In this document: in pieces, positions 15,291 to 23,772 of the stretch
Position numbering within the stretch: position 1 is the first letter of the stretch
Layout of the letters: each line of letters starts with the position of its first letter
The notes under the pieces: model-generated
The model's input: only the letters and a program-made list of their open reading frames with translations
Database searches by the model: none
Told to the model about the DNA's origin: nothing
Program-made: the position numbers and the translations under genes
DNA from: Treponema sp. UBA4873
GTDB lineage: Bacteria; Spirochaetota; Spirochaetia; Treponematales; Treponemataceae
Direction of reading: 5' to 3'
Assembly: GCA_002399405.1 (NCBI GenBank)
Contig: DHDP01000012.1
Coordinates: 124,001 to 188,000, forward strand
DNA length: 64,000 bases

Positions 15291-16580
15291 ATGTACAGTG
15301 ACGAAAAAGATCAGCGTGTGTTGGCAATTATTCTTGGAGGCGGTAAAGGCACCCGTCTGTATCCTCTGACAAAGGAACGCTCAAAGCCTGCTGTTTCTTT
15401 CGGCGGTAAATACCGCATCGTAGACATTCCCATTTCAAACTGTATTAACTCCGGATACCGGAAAATATATCTTCTCACGCAGTTCAACTCCGCCTCGCTT
15501 CACCTGCACATTACAAATTCGTACAATTTCGACAGGTTTTCGCACGGTTTCGTCGAAATTCTCGCAGCGGAACAGACGCTCGAGCATTCGGGCTGGTATG
15601 AGGGAACAGCGGACGCTGTGCGGAAAAACTTCATTCATTTCAAATCGCAGAACCCCACGCACTACATCATCCTGTCTGGCGACCAGCTGTACCGTATGGA
15701 CCTCCATGCGTTCATGGAAGCACACGTGCAATCGGGAGCGGACGTCACGATTGCAACGACTGCCGTAAACCGCCGCGATGCGTCCGGATTCGGCATTATG
15801 AAAATAGACGACAACAGCAGGATCACGGAATTCAGGGAGAAGCCGTCGGTGGACTGCAATATCGACGACTGGCGGATTCCGCAGAATGCGCGCGGCGCAC
15901 TCCCGCCGGAAAAGGAATATCTTGCGTCGATGGGCATCTATATTTTTAACGCTGCGGTCATGGAGGAAATGCTCAACAACGACATGACTGACTTCGGCAA
16001 AGAAATCATTCCGATTGCAATTAAAACGAAAAAAATCAACTCCTATATCTTCGACGGTTACTGGGAAGACATCGGAACTATCCGCAGCTTTTATGAAGCG
16101 AACATCGACCTCACGCAGATGAAACCGGCGTTCAACTTCTACGACGAGGATGAGCCGATATATACGCACATGCGGAACCTTCCGCCGTCGAAAATAAACA
16201 AAGCCGACATAAATGCAACGCTTACGGCCGAAGGATGCGTTATAACCGACAGCAGACTCAGCCACTGCGTAATCGGCGTCCGCTCCGTCATCGATTCGGG
16301 ATGCGACCTTGACGGCGTCATTCTTATGGGAGCCGATTTTTACGAAAACGAAAGCGACAAAAAGGACAATGCGGAAAAGGGACGGCCGAATATCGGCATC
16401 GGCAAAAACTGCAGAATCGCGCGCACAATCATAGACAAGCACGCTCACATCGGAGACAACTGCTCGATCAACGTGAGCGGACGGAAATATGAGGACGGCG
16501 ACCACGGTGTTTTCTACAGCGCGGACGGAATCATCGTGATCCGAAAAGGCGCCGTTGTACCTTCCGGTACCGTCATCTGA
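15291..16580 (+). CDS. glgC: Glucose-1-phosphate adenylyltransferase
   Basis: This is a 429-residue ADP-glucose pyrophosphorylase, which makes ADP-glucose for glycogen synthesis. The nucleotidyltransferase signature GGGKGTRLYPLTKERSKPA, the DIPISNCINSG stretch and the substrate-site FREKPS are intact, followed by a left-handed beta-helix C-terminal domain. The ATG at 15291 has AGAGGAG nine nt upstream and gives the usual N-terminus. The gene sits behind an unusual structured leader and is followed 20 nt later by a J-domain protein. No other glycogen gene is in the window. Confidence 0.9.
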   Translation: MYSDEKDQRVLAIILGGGKGTRLYPLTKERSKPAVSFGGKYRIVDIPISNCINSGYRKIYLLTQFNSASLHLHITNSYNFDRFSHGFVEILAAEQTLEHSGWYEGTADAVRKNFIHFKSQNPTHYIILSGDQLYRMDLHAFMEAHVQSGADVTIATTAVNRRDASGFGIMKIDDNSRITEFREKPSVDCNIDDWRIPQNARGALPPEKEYLASMGIYIFNAAVMEEMLNNDMTDFGKEIIPIAIKTKKINSYIFDGYWEDIGTIRSFYEANIDLTQMKPAFNFYDEDEPIYTHMRNLPPSKINKADINATLTAEGCVITDSRLSHCVIGVRSVIDSGCDLDGVILMGADFYENESDKKDNAEKGRPNIGIGKNCRIARTIIDKHAHIGDNCSINVSGRKYEDGDHGVFYSADGIIVIRKGAVVPSGTVI

Positions 16581-16599
16581 TTCAGGAACCGGCGGGAAA

Positions 16600-17037
16600 A
16601 TGGGTTCCATGTACGACAGGCTCGGAGACCTTCTCAGCAGCGCACTGGAATCCGGTGAAATACCCCGGAAAAAGAGTCCGGGGACTTCCGAACATTCTTC
16701 GGAGGAAAAACAGAGCGCTCCTGTTCAGAACGCCGGCAAAATTAAAGCGGCGCGGATTCTTTCGGCAAAAAAGAAAATCAGGAAAGGAGAAGTCGTCCAT
16801 GCATACCGCACTCAAGTTTCTCTTCCTGATTCTGTTGTACGGGCGTATACGGTGCTCGGAATAAAAACTGATGCAACGGAAGAGCAAATCAAAAACGCAT
16901 ACCGCACAAAGCTCAAAATATTTCACCCGGACAGCAACAGCAGCAACGAAACTGTGCAGAAAATCGCCCGGCGGAAAACTGCGGAAATTATCGAAGCGTA
17001 TAAAATATTAACGGACTGGAAGCCGCACGCTGATTAA
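16600..17037 (+). CDS. J-domain (DnaJ-like) protein
   Basis: This is a protein of about 145 residues with a J domain at its C-terminus (residues about 80-142): AYTVLGIKTDATEEQIKNAY, then the HPD tripeptide in KIFHPDSNSSN and a final helix EAYKILTDWK. The N-terminal 80 residues are basic and low-complexity. It has no Gly/Phe region or zinc fingers, so it is a class C co-chaperone that would stimulate DnaK for a specific client. The start at 16600 is not certain, since ATG at 16609 is also possible. It lies 20 nt after glgC and may be co-transcribed. Confidence 0.75.
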   Translation: MGSMYDRLGDLLSSALESGEIPRKKSPGTSEHSSEEKQSAPVQNAGKIKAARILSAKKKIRKGEVVHAYRTQVSLPDSVVRAYTVLGIKTDATEEQIKNAYRTKLKIFHPDSNSSNETVQKIARRKTAEIIEAYKILTDWKPHAD

Positions 17038-17048
17038 GCCGCCGGAAT

Positions 17049-18440
17049 TTAATCGGCGTGCGACCCGTTTTCATCATCATCCCCACCGGAATCGTCTTCC
17101 ATGCCGTATTCCTGCAGCTTCCGGTGAAGGGTCTTGCGTCCGATGCCGAGGATGTCGGCTGTTTTACTTTTATTTCCCTTGTTTGCCGCAAGATTTTCAC
17201 GGATTATCGTTTTTTCCGCTTCCTCAAGCGTAACACCGACGGGAACGGTTATGTCCGCAGCATCCTTTATGCCGCTGATCGTCGGCGGAAGATCGTCGAG
17301 CGTGATTTCATTCTTCATGCACATGACGACTGCGCTTTCCATACAGTTGCGCAGCTGGCGGATGTTTCCCGGCCAGCCGTATTTGTACAGCGCCGCACGG
17401 GCGCGCGCGTCTATGCCTGTAATCTGCTTTCCGTTTTCCTCCGCAAATTCACGGAGGAATGCGTTGAGAAGCAGCGGAATGTCGTCGCGTCGTTCGCGGA
17501 GCGGCGGAACTTCTATGTGGACGACGTTGAGGCGGTAGTACAGATCCTCGCGGAAACGGCCTGCGGCAACTTCCTTTTCCATATCCTTGTTCGTCGCGGC
17601 TATCACGCGCACGTCCACGTCGATAGTCTGCTCGCCGCCGACGCGCTCGAATTTCCGGTCCTGAAGCACGCGGAGCAGCTTCACCTGCACACCGGGATTT
17701 ATTTCTCCGATTTCATCGAGGAAAATGGTGCTTTCGTGTGCGAGCTCGAAGCGGCCTTTCTGCATTTTGTCGGCGCCCGTATACGCGCCTTTCTCGTGGC
17801 CGAACAACTCGCTTTCGAGAAGCGATTCGCTGAGTGCGGCGCAGTGCACTTTTATCATTTCGTGACCGCTGCGCGGTGAAAGATTGTGAATCGCATCGGC
17901 GACGAGTTCCTTTCCGACCCCGCTTTCTCCGGTGATAAGAACGGACGCTTTTGTCGGAGCGACGCGTTTGACAAGCTCGAACACTTTCTGCATCTCGGCG
18001 CTTTTTCCGATCATGTTGTCGAATTTGTGAGCGCCCTCGACTTCTTTCTGCAGCTGCTGATGCTGGAGCGAAAGTTCGCGTCCCTGCAGCGCGCGTTTCA
18101 CAATCATGGTAAGCTGATCGAGATTCAGCGGTTTCGTAAGAAAATCGTACGCGCCCTGACGCATCGCGTCGACGGCCGCGTCGATGCTGCCGTGGCCGGT
18201 AAGTACGATCACAGGTATGCCCGGCGTTTCTGTCGTCACGCGGCGGAGCACTTCCTCTCCGGAGATTCCGTCCATGCGCAGATCGGTGATGACAAGGTCG
18301 ACATCTCCCTTTGCTACGTAATCAAGCCCTTCCTGTCCGTTTGCGGCCAGACGGACTTCGTACCCTTCGAGTTCGAACGAAGTACCGAGCCCCTCGCGGA
18401 TATTTTTTTCATCGTCGATTATCAGTATTGTGAATTTCAT
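17049..18440 (-). CDS. Sigma-54-dependent response regulator (NtrC family)
   Basis: This 463-residue protein has three domains. The receiver (1-120) has Asp53 as phospho-acceptor and Lys in FLTKPLN. The AAA+ domain (about 140-375) has Walker A GESGVGKEL, the sigma-54 contact loop as GAYTGA (GAFTGA variant) and Walker B IFLDEIGE. A Fis-type HTH lies at the end (KTADILGIGRKTLHRKLQEYG). It activates RNA polymerase holding sigma-54 from upstream sites. It overlaps the sensor-kinase gene by four nt (ATGA), so the two form a two-component system. The regulated genes are not evident; I saw no clear -24/-12 promoter nearby. Confidence 0.92.
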   Translation of the reverse strand: MKFTILIIDDEKNIREGLGTSFELEGYEVRLAANGQEGLDYVAKGDVDLVITDLRMDGISGEEVLRRVTTETPGIPVIVLTGHGSIDAAVDAMRQGAYDFLTKPLNLDQLTMIVKRALQGRELSLQHQQLQKEVEGAHKFDNMIGKSAEMQKVFELVKRVAPTKASVLITGESGVGKELVADAIHNLSPRSGHEMIKVHCAALSESLLESELFGHEKGAYTGADKMQKGRFELAHESTIFLDEIGEINPGVQVKLLRVLQDRKFERVGGEQTIDVDVRVIAATNKDMEKEVAAGRFREDLYYRLNVVHIEVPPLRERRDDIPLLLNAFLREFAEENGKQITGIDARARAALYKYGWPGNIRQLRNCMESAVVMCMKNEITLDDLPPTISGIKDAADITVPVGVTLEEAEKTIIRENLAANKGNKSKTADILGIGRKTLHRKLQEYGMEDDSGGDDDENGSHAD

Positions 18441-19723
18441 TTCTTCGCCATCTTGTCAGCTATTTTTTCGGAGTCGTCATCAAGCCGTTCCCGCGTGTTT
18501 TCAGTCAGCAGTTTTCTGTCAGTCTGCGGAACGGGAAGCGTGATAGTAAAAATCGTTCCCTCATTCAGAATCGATTTTATCTGTATGTCGCCCTTGAATT
18601 CCTTAATAATTTTATACACCATCGTCATGCCGAGGCCCGTGCCGTTTGCTTTCGTCGTAAAATACGGTTCGAATACATGGGAGGCGGTTTCCTCGCTCAT
18701 ACCTATTCCGTTGTCGGAAATAGTAATGATGTATTTATCGTCCTTCAGGAACGTCGTTATTTCGAACATTCCTTGACATTTGGAATTCGCCGAATCCGTT
18801 CCGCAGTCGGGAAAGCGCTCCTGAATCGCGGCAATCGCGTTCTGCGCAATATTTATCAGAACTTCCTTGAAGAGTTTCTCGTCGATGAGCAGACGGACCG
18901 TATTCTTGCACGTCCGCATGTGGACCATAATATGATAGTTGTGAAACTCGGGGGTTATGAACGCCGCGGCATCGTGTATTATTCTGTCCACATCTATAAG
19001 TTCGAGCTTCGCGTTCACCGGACGCACTGCCATGAGGAAATCCATTACTTTTTTGTTAAGATTGTCTATTTCCTCGTTTACGACGTCAAGATGCTTCTCG
19101 AGAAATTTTTCATCAGGGAGCATGCCGTCGGTCTCTCGGGATTTTTTCAGCGCCTTCTGAATGAGCTGTACGTGTATGCTTATGGCTCCGAGCGGATTTT
19201 TTATCTCATGCGCCATGCCCGCGGCGAGATTCGTAAGGCCGGCAAGATTTTCCATGCGGTGAAGCAGTATTTCCTGATTGCGCTTTTCCGTAATGTCGTT
19301 TACCGTAACGATCGAACCCGTCATCTCCTGCTGTTTTACAAGCGGCAGCACGGAAATAACTATGAAACGGACGGCTCCGTTCGGCGTAGCCGTCGTAAAT
19401 TCATCCGAAACGTTCGAGCGGTTATTTTGAAAGCAGTCCTCGAGGAATTCGGAAATCGCAGAATCGTCTATAAACCTCCACAGCGGAACGCTCTCCGATT
19501 TTGATTCTTCCGGTCTGATTGAAAACGGAAGGTACCGTTCGGCTGCTTTGTTCGTAAAAATCAGTTTCCATTTTTCGTCCACGATGATAAGTCCGGTCGA
19601 AAGCGACTCGAATATGGAGTCGAACATATCGTTTTTTCCGGCGACCGCATTGAGGAAATCCTTCACCTGCTCGTCCGAAAGCTTAGAGACCTTTTCGCTT
19701 ACCCGTCTGAAATATTCGTTCAT
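18437..19723 (-). CDS. PAS-domain sensor histidine kinase (NtrB-like)
   Basis: This 428-residue protein has no transmembrane segment, so it is a cytoplasmic sensor kinase. A PAS domain at about residues 30-145 (FESLSTGLIIVDEKWKLIFT) leads to the HisKA box GMAHEIKNPLGAISIH with the phospho-His, then the ATPase N box (NIAQNAIAAI), G1 box (DNGIGMSEE) and G2 box (GTGLGMTMVYKI). It overlaps its response regulator downstream and the HolB-like gene upstream by ATGA, so the whole cluster is tightly co-translated. The signal is unknown. Confidence 0.9.
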   Translation of the reverse strand: MNEYFRRVSEKVSKLSDEQVKDFLNAVAGKNDMFDSIFESLSTGLIIVDEKWKLIFTNKAAERYLPFSIRPEESKSESVPLWRFIDDSAISEFLEDCFQNNRSNVSDEFTTATPNGAVRFIVISVLPLVKQQEMTGSIVTVNDITEKRNQEILLHRMENLAGLTNLAAGMAHEIKNPLGAISIHVQLIQKALKKSRETDGMLPDEKFLEKHLDVVNEEIDNLNKKVMDFLMAVRPVNAKLELIDVDRIIHDAAAFITPEFHNYHIMVHMRTCKNTVRLLIDEKLFKEVLINIAQNAIAAIQERFPDCGTDSANSKCQGMFEITTFLKDDKYIITISDNGIGMSEETASHVFEPYFTTKANGTGLGMTMVYKIIKEFKGDIQIKSILNEGTIFTITLPVPQTDRKLLTENTRERLDDDSEKIADKMAKK

Positions 19724-20946
19724 ACTGCCGCCTTGAAAACAGATCCGTGCAGTCTGTTTATCTTTGAAAGCGTGCGCACAAGTTCCTCAAGCGCCGCCGC
19801 CGGCGACTGGTTGTACACGGCGACGTTGTTCCAGCACATTCTGAGCGCTTCCATGCACAGAGCAGAGCTTTCCGCACCGGAAGCCGTGTACATGAGTTTT
19901 TTCTGCGCACCGGCTATACCGTCAAGGAACAGGCGGAGGAGAAGGCGCGGATCGAAACCGCCGCAGTCTTTTACGATCCGAGCAACATCGGGAAGACGGT
20001 TCATGGCGATTTCTTTGAAGAAGTTTTCCGCACACGATCGAACTTCGCCGGGAGGAACAGGAAGAAATGTTTCCATATATCCCTGAAGGGAACCGGAATA
20101 TTCAGTGTCGTGAAAAATGCGCTGCACGACATCAAGCTGTTCTTCCTGCGTGCGCCCTCTGAACTGATACGTGCGCACCCGAGAAAGAATCGTCGGCATG
20201 ACGGCATTGCGCCGGGTTGTCGTAAGAATGAACACAGTGTCTTCGGGCGGCTCCTCCAGAATCTTGAGCAGCGCATTGCGCACGCTTTCAAGCATGCGGT
20301 CCGCATTCTCTATGATGACGGTCTTTTTCCCCTCGTTCGACTTTATGCGCGCCCACGCGGAAATATTCCGGATCTGCTTTACGGGGACGGAATCGTAGAG
20401 GAACGTCGACTCGAGCTTCTCGCAGAGTTTCTGAATCTGACCGCACGTCTTTGAAAGCGCGTCCGGCGCGGGCAGCTCGTGCGGAAAATCAATCGTTTCC
20501 ATAAGTTCGTCGATTTCCGACGTTACGGCCGCAATCCTCGAGATTTTATCGTCGCCGTCCCACAGTATCTGACTGAAACGCATCGTAAGTTTTCTTACGC
20601 TGCGGAGAAAAAGATATCTGGCCGATTTCAAATACGGTGCATTGCTCCCGCACGCTTTCTCCAGTACGGCCGCGGCGGCGGCCGTTTCGAGCGTACAGTC
20701 TCGGGGTCCCGCGAGCAGGACATTCTGGTTCACAAGCGATTTATGCTGCAGACACGACCGGCACGTGCACATCCAGAAACCCTTCTCCGGCCCCGTGCAG
20801 GACAACACCCGTGCGGTCTCGAGTGCGCACGAAAGTTTCCCCGTTCCGGCAGGACCTGAAAAAAGGACCGCCCCCGGAAGGCAGCCGTTCTGAATATCAT
20901 TTGAGAGCAGTAAACATGTTTCCTGATGAAGAAGATTTTCGTACAT
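19720..20946 (-). CDS. DNA polymerase III delta'-like clamp-loader subunit (HolB)
   Basis: This 408-residue AAA+ protein resembles HolB/DnaX clamp-loader subunits: N-terminal HQETCLLLSNDIQNGCLPGA, P-loop FSGPAGTGKL, a Cys-rich loop (CTCRSCLQH), Walker B region VIIENADRMLESVRNALLK, EEPPEDTVFILTTT and the SRVRTYQFRGR sensor/arginine-finger segment. The Walker A motif ends KL where KS or KT is usual, which suggests poor or no ATP hydrolysis, as in delta'. The start at 20946 overlaps the cvpA stop (TAATG). A large insertion in the AAA+ core (about residues 95-200) makes it longer than E. coli delta' (334). Confidence 0.8.
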   Translation of the reverse strand: MYENLLHQETCLLLSNDIQNGCLPGAVLFSGPAGTGKLSCALETARVLSCTGPEKGFWMCTCRSCLQHKSLVNQNVLLAGPRDCTLETAAAAAVLEKACGSNAPYLKSARYLFLRSVRKLTMRFSQILWDGDDKISRIAAVTSEIDELMETIDFPHELPAPDALSKTCGQIQKLCEKLESTFLYDSVPVKQIRNISAWARIKSNEGKKTVIIENADRMLESVRNALLKILEEPPEDTVFILTTTRRNAVMPTILSRVRTYQFRGRTQEEQLDVVQRIFHDTEYSGSLQGYMETFLPVPPGEVRSCAENFFKEIAMNRLPDVARIVKDCGGFDPRLLLRLFLDGIAGAQKKLMYTASGAESSALCMEALRMCWNNVAVYNQSPAAALEELVRTLSKINRLHGSVFKAAV

Positions 20947-21428
20947 TATACCGCCATCCCCTGTATTTTCTGTACGGGATCCTGAATCAATCCGTTCAGA
21001 ATTTTTGCAAAGAAACTGCCTTTCAGTATCTGAACGGCATCGAACCACGGCTGTATTTCAACAAGCGTGAGTATAAACGTCACAACGACAAGCCCTTCGA
21101 TGATGCCGAATCCCAGACCGAGCGAATGATCAAGTCCTCTGAGAATTTCTCCCGAAAAAACCGAACTGAACAATTCCTGTATGATTTTCACAATAAGAAA
21201 AATAATAATAAATATGAGAATAAACGAACCGATTTTTGCAGCTACCGTATTTTTTACAAGACCGTTCACATACGGCTGAAGTTTCGGCGTGAGCAATATC
21301 GCGCCGATGATTCCGCAGATGAATGCGGCCTTGCTGAAGAACTCACGTATGAGCCCGCGCACGGCAGCAGTTATCATGAAAACGAGAATAATGCCGAAAA
21401 ATACAAGGTCTATTGCAGCAAATGTCAT
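20946..21428 (-). CDS. CvpA-family integral membrane protein
   Basis: This is a 160-residue membrane protein with about four hydrophobic segments (for example DLVFFGIILVFMITAAVRGL and AFICGIIGAILL) and the family pattern of an N-terminal Asp plus GxxRGxxRE. CvpA proteins are needed for colicin V production in E. coli and for envelope homeostasis elsewhere; the molecular role is unsettled. It lies 4 nt after murG and overlaps the HolB-like gene. Confidence 0.8.
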   Translation of the reverse strand: MTFAAIDLVFFGIILVFMITAAVRGLIREFFSKAAFICGIIGAILLTPKLQPYVNGLVKNTVAAKIGSFILIFIIIFLIVKIIQELFSSVFSGEILRGLDHSLGLGFGIIEGLVVVTFILTLVEIQPWFDAVQILKGSFFAKILNGLIQDPVQKIQGMAV

Positions 21429-21432
21429 GCCC

Positions 21433-22581
21433 TTATCCTTTTATCTCAGTATACAGCAGTTCCGCAATTTTTTCAGCGGGACGGGTTTCTCCCGCGAGCT
21501 TTCCGCACGCGCTGCTTAAATGCGACCGTATTTCGCCGGAAGTGAGATTTTCGAGCGTCTGCTCCAGTTTTTCAGGAGTCGCATTGCCGCGGGCGAGAAC
21601 GACCGCAGCTCCGTGACTCTCGAAATACTTCGCATTGTCTTCCTGATCGCCCCGTGTACCGGAACCGCACAGCGGGACGAGCACGAGCGGTTTTGCAAGC
21701 ACGGCGCACTCCCATATGGAATTCGCCCCCGCACGCGACAGTACGACGTCCGCGGACGCAATCACGTCGGGCATTTCGGAATAAATAAACTGATACGGTT
21801 TGTAGTCCGCGCGCTTTTCCGCCGTTCCGTCCGTCTGCTGCATACCGGTCTGATGAACGACGATGTACCGTTCGCAGAGCCAGTCGAGAGTATCCTTTAC
21901 CAGTTCGTTAATCTGACGCGCACCGGAACTGCCGCCGAGCACGAGCAGCACGGGTTTTGTTTTCCGTTCAATGCCGAGAAACTTCATGCCGCGGTCCGCG
22001 GACGCCGTATAAAACGCAGGACGCACCGGATTTCCCGTAACTATCACTTTGCTGCGGTAAGCAGCCTTCATATACAGCTCAGTCTCCTTATACGACAGAA
22101 GTATATGCTTTGCACTTCCGCTGTTGAGCCGCGTCGCAAGGCCCGGTGTAAAGTCGCATTCGTGCGTATATACCGGAATGTGCAGCAGTTTTGCCGCAGC
22201 GCACGGAGGCACACTCACGAATCCGCCCTTCGAAAAAAGAACGGCAGGTTTTATTCTGACAAGAACGGCAAACGAAACAAAAAAACCGCCGATTATTTTA
22301 AAAACATCGACAAAGTTCCTGAAAGACAAATACCGCCGGAGTTTTCCTGCGGGGATTCCGTAAAAATCGTCGGCGCTTTTTACGCCGCCGCCGTTAATAT
22401 TTTTTTCAACTATCGTACGGTCCATGCCGGAGGAACAGCCCAGCCAGCAGATGCGTATCTCCCTTCCGTCATGTACGGCTTTCTCACGAAGTTCGTCGGC
22501 GACGGCAAGACCGGGATAAATATGCCCGCCCGTTCCTCCGCCGGCGAACGCTACTGTAATCGTATCAATATTATGTTTCAT
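21433..22581 (-). CDS. murG: UDP-GlcNAc--undecaprenyl-PP-MurNAc-pentapeptide transferase
   Basis: This 382-residue peripheral membrane glycosyltransferase (GT28) makes lipid II from lipid I at the inner face of the cytoplasmic membrane. The N-terminal GGGTGGHIYPGLAVADEL loop, the middle LVLGGSSGARQIN and the C-terminal donor-site SRAGANSIWECA are characteristic. It is slightly longer than E. coli MurG (355). It lies 13 nt downstream of an ankyrin-repeat protein and 4 nt upstream of cvpA. Confidence 0.92.
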   Translation of the reverse strand: MKHNIDTITVAFAGGGTGGHIYPGLAVADELREKAVHDGREIRICWLGCSSGMDRTIVEKNINGGGVKSADDFYGIPAGKLRRYLSFRNFVDVFKIIGGFFVSFAVLVRIKPAVLFSKGGFVSVPPCAAAKLLHIPVYTHECDFTPGLATRLNSGSAKHILLSYKETELYMKAAYRSKVIVTGNPVRPAFYTASADRGMKFLGIERKTKPVLLVLGGSSGARQINELVKDTLDWLCERYIVVHQTGMQQTDGTAEKRADYKPYQFIYSEMPDVIASADVVLSRAGANSIWECAVLAKPLVLVPLCGSGTRGDQEDNAKYFESHGAAVVLARGNATPEKLEQTLENLTSGEIRSHLSSACGKLAGETRPAEKIAELLYTEIKG

Positions 22582-22594
22582 AGCTCATCTACTC

Positions 22595-23485
22595 TTACTG
22601 TTTATGATATTTTTCAAGCAATCCGACAATATCGTTCTTTTTAAATAATTTTGCATACTCATATGCGGACATGCCCATTGAATCCCTCACGTCGGGATTC
22701 TCGCCGTGTTCGACAAGCATCCGGCATATCTTCTCGCGTCCGGCGCCGACGGCAAGGACGAGCATCGTCTGGCCCTCTTTGTTGACCGTATTCATCTTAG
22801 AGCCTCTTTCAATAAGAAGCCGCGTAATATCCTCGTTTCCGCGCCAGACCGCGTCCATGAGCGCCGTATATCCCCTGTCGCTTGAGACGGCGTTTATGTC
22901 CGCACCGTTCTCAAGCAGCCAGGAAATACATTCCATCCGCTCGCTGCGCGTCGCAATGTTGAGCATGGGCGTTCCCTCGCCGTCGCGGGTGTTAACGTCC
23001 ATTCCCGCGTCAAGATATTTTCTGCACACATCGATCTTGCCCTTTGCGACAAACGACGCAAAGCACGCCGGTGTAAAAGGAATCCCGTTTCTGAAAAGAT
23101 ATTTAAACGATTCTTTTTTTCTCTGTATCTGTGCTAACTTTTTATAATTTCCACCGATATCCTCCGCAAGCAGCTCGACTGTCGGAAAATATTTAACAAA
23201 ACCGCCGATTCTGCTGCCCGCGGAGAGAAAATCAAACGTCGTATATACGGGAACCTTTTTGCCTAGAAAATATCCCAGAACGGACGCCACATCGGGAGTA
23301 AATTCCGGTATGCCCTCAAGAAGCGCTATGCAGTGATCGGCCTTACTGATAAGAAGCAGTACAGAATCATCGGCTTTTTCCCCTGAATCAATACTATTGA
23401 CTTCAGCACAGGAATCGTGCAATAAAAGCGTTCTTTTCAGCTCTTTTGTTTTTTCCGCATCGTGCGCAATAATCAGCCAGTTCAT
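22595..23485 (-). CDS. Ankyrin-repeat protein with TIR-like N-terminal region
   Basis: This is a 296-residue protein. From about residue 150 it carries four ankyrin repeats (GTPMLNIATRSERMECISWL, GYTALMDAVWRGNEDITRLL, GQTMLVLAVGAGREKICRML). The first 130 residues (MNWLIIAHDAEKTKELKRT, LLISKADHCIALLEG, LGYFLGKKVPVYTTFDFL) look like a small Rossmann-type domain, perhaps a TIR/nucleotide-hydrolase relative, but I cannot name it securely. ATG at 23485 was used because the open frame further upstream runs into tRNA-Phe. It precedes murG by 13 nt. Confidence 0.7.
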   Translation of the reverse strand: MNWLIIAHDAEKTKELKRTLLLHDSCAEVNSIDSGEKADDSVLLLISKADHCIALLEGIPEFTPDVASVLGYFLGKKVPVYTTFDFLSAGSRIGGFVKYFPTVELLAEDIGGNYKKLAQIQRKKESFKYLFRNGIPFTPACFASFVAKGKIDVCRKYLDAGMDVNTRDGEGTPMLNIATRSERMECISWLLENGADINAVSSDRGYTALMDAVWRGNEDITRLLIERGSKMNTVNKEGQTMLVLAVGAGREKICRMLVEHGENPDVRDSMGMSAYEYAKLFKKNDIVGLLEKYHKQ

Positions 23486-23544
23486 TGCCGTAATTATAAG
23501 GTAAAAATACGTTACGAACAAGGGGGAAATAAATGCACGGATAT

Positions 23545-23577
23545 AAAAAAAAGACGACTGAATGATTTTCAGCCGTC
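23545..23577 (-). terminator. Intrinsic terminator after tRNA-Phe
   Basis: On the minus strand a 10-bp stem with a 5-nt loop (23577-23568 with 23562-23553, one G-U pair) is followed by eight T (23552-23545). It lies directly downstream of the tRNA. Confidence 0.85.
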
Positions 23578-23582
23578 CTGCC

Positions 23583-23655
23583 TGCCACCAGTTGGAATCG
23601 GACCAACGACACATGGATTTTCAGTCCATTGCTCTACCATCTGAGCTATAGCGGC
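23583..23655 (-). tRNA. tRNA-Phe (GAA)
   Basis: A 73-nt cloverleaf is read on the minus strand: acceptor GCCGCTA pairs with TGGTGGC, with D arm GCTC and a standard T arm GTTGG-TCCGATT-CCAAC. The anticodon loop CTGAAAA has anticodon GAA at 23622-23620. The discriminator base is A and the CCA end is not encoded. Confidence 0.95.
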
Positions 23656-23725
23656 GTGTGAGAGTTAATATATATCATTCATCTTTTCCTGTCAATAACT
23701 AAAATTCGATTTATCGGATTCTTTC

Positions 23726-23754
23726 TTGTTTTTTCTGTCGGTTCCCGATAGAAT
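23726..23754 (+). promoter_or_regulatory. Possible promoter for the outer-membrane protein gene
   Basis: TTGTTT (23726-23731) and TAGAAT (23749-23754) are 17 nt apart, 18 nt before the ATG at 23773, with CGGAGG as ribosome-binding site. Confidence 0.45.
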
Positions 23755-23772
23755 ACGAAACGGAGGCTTTAC

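Noticed and set aside
15435..16610. A 391-codon minus-strand frame opposite glgC
   Set aside because: It mirrors the glgC codon pattern and has no motifs; glgC on the other strand is unambiguous.
23486..23614. N-terminal extension of the ankyrin gene to 23614
   Set aside because: It would run through the tRNA-Phe terminator and part of the tRNA; ATG at 23485 fits better.
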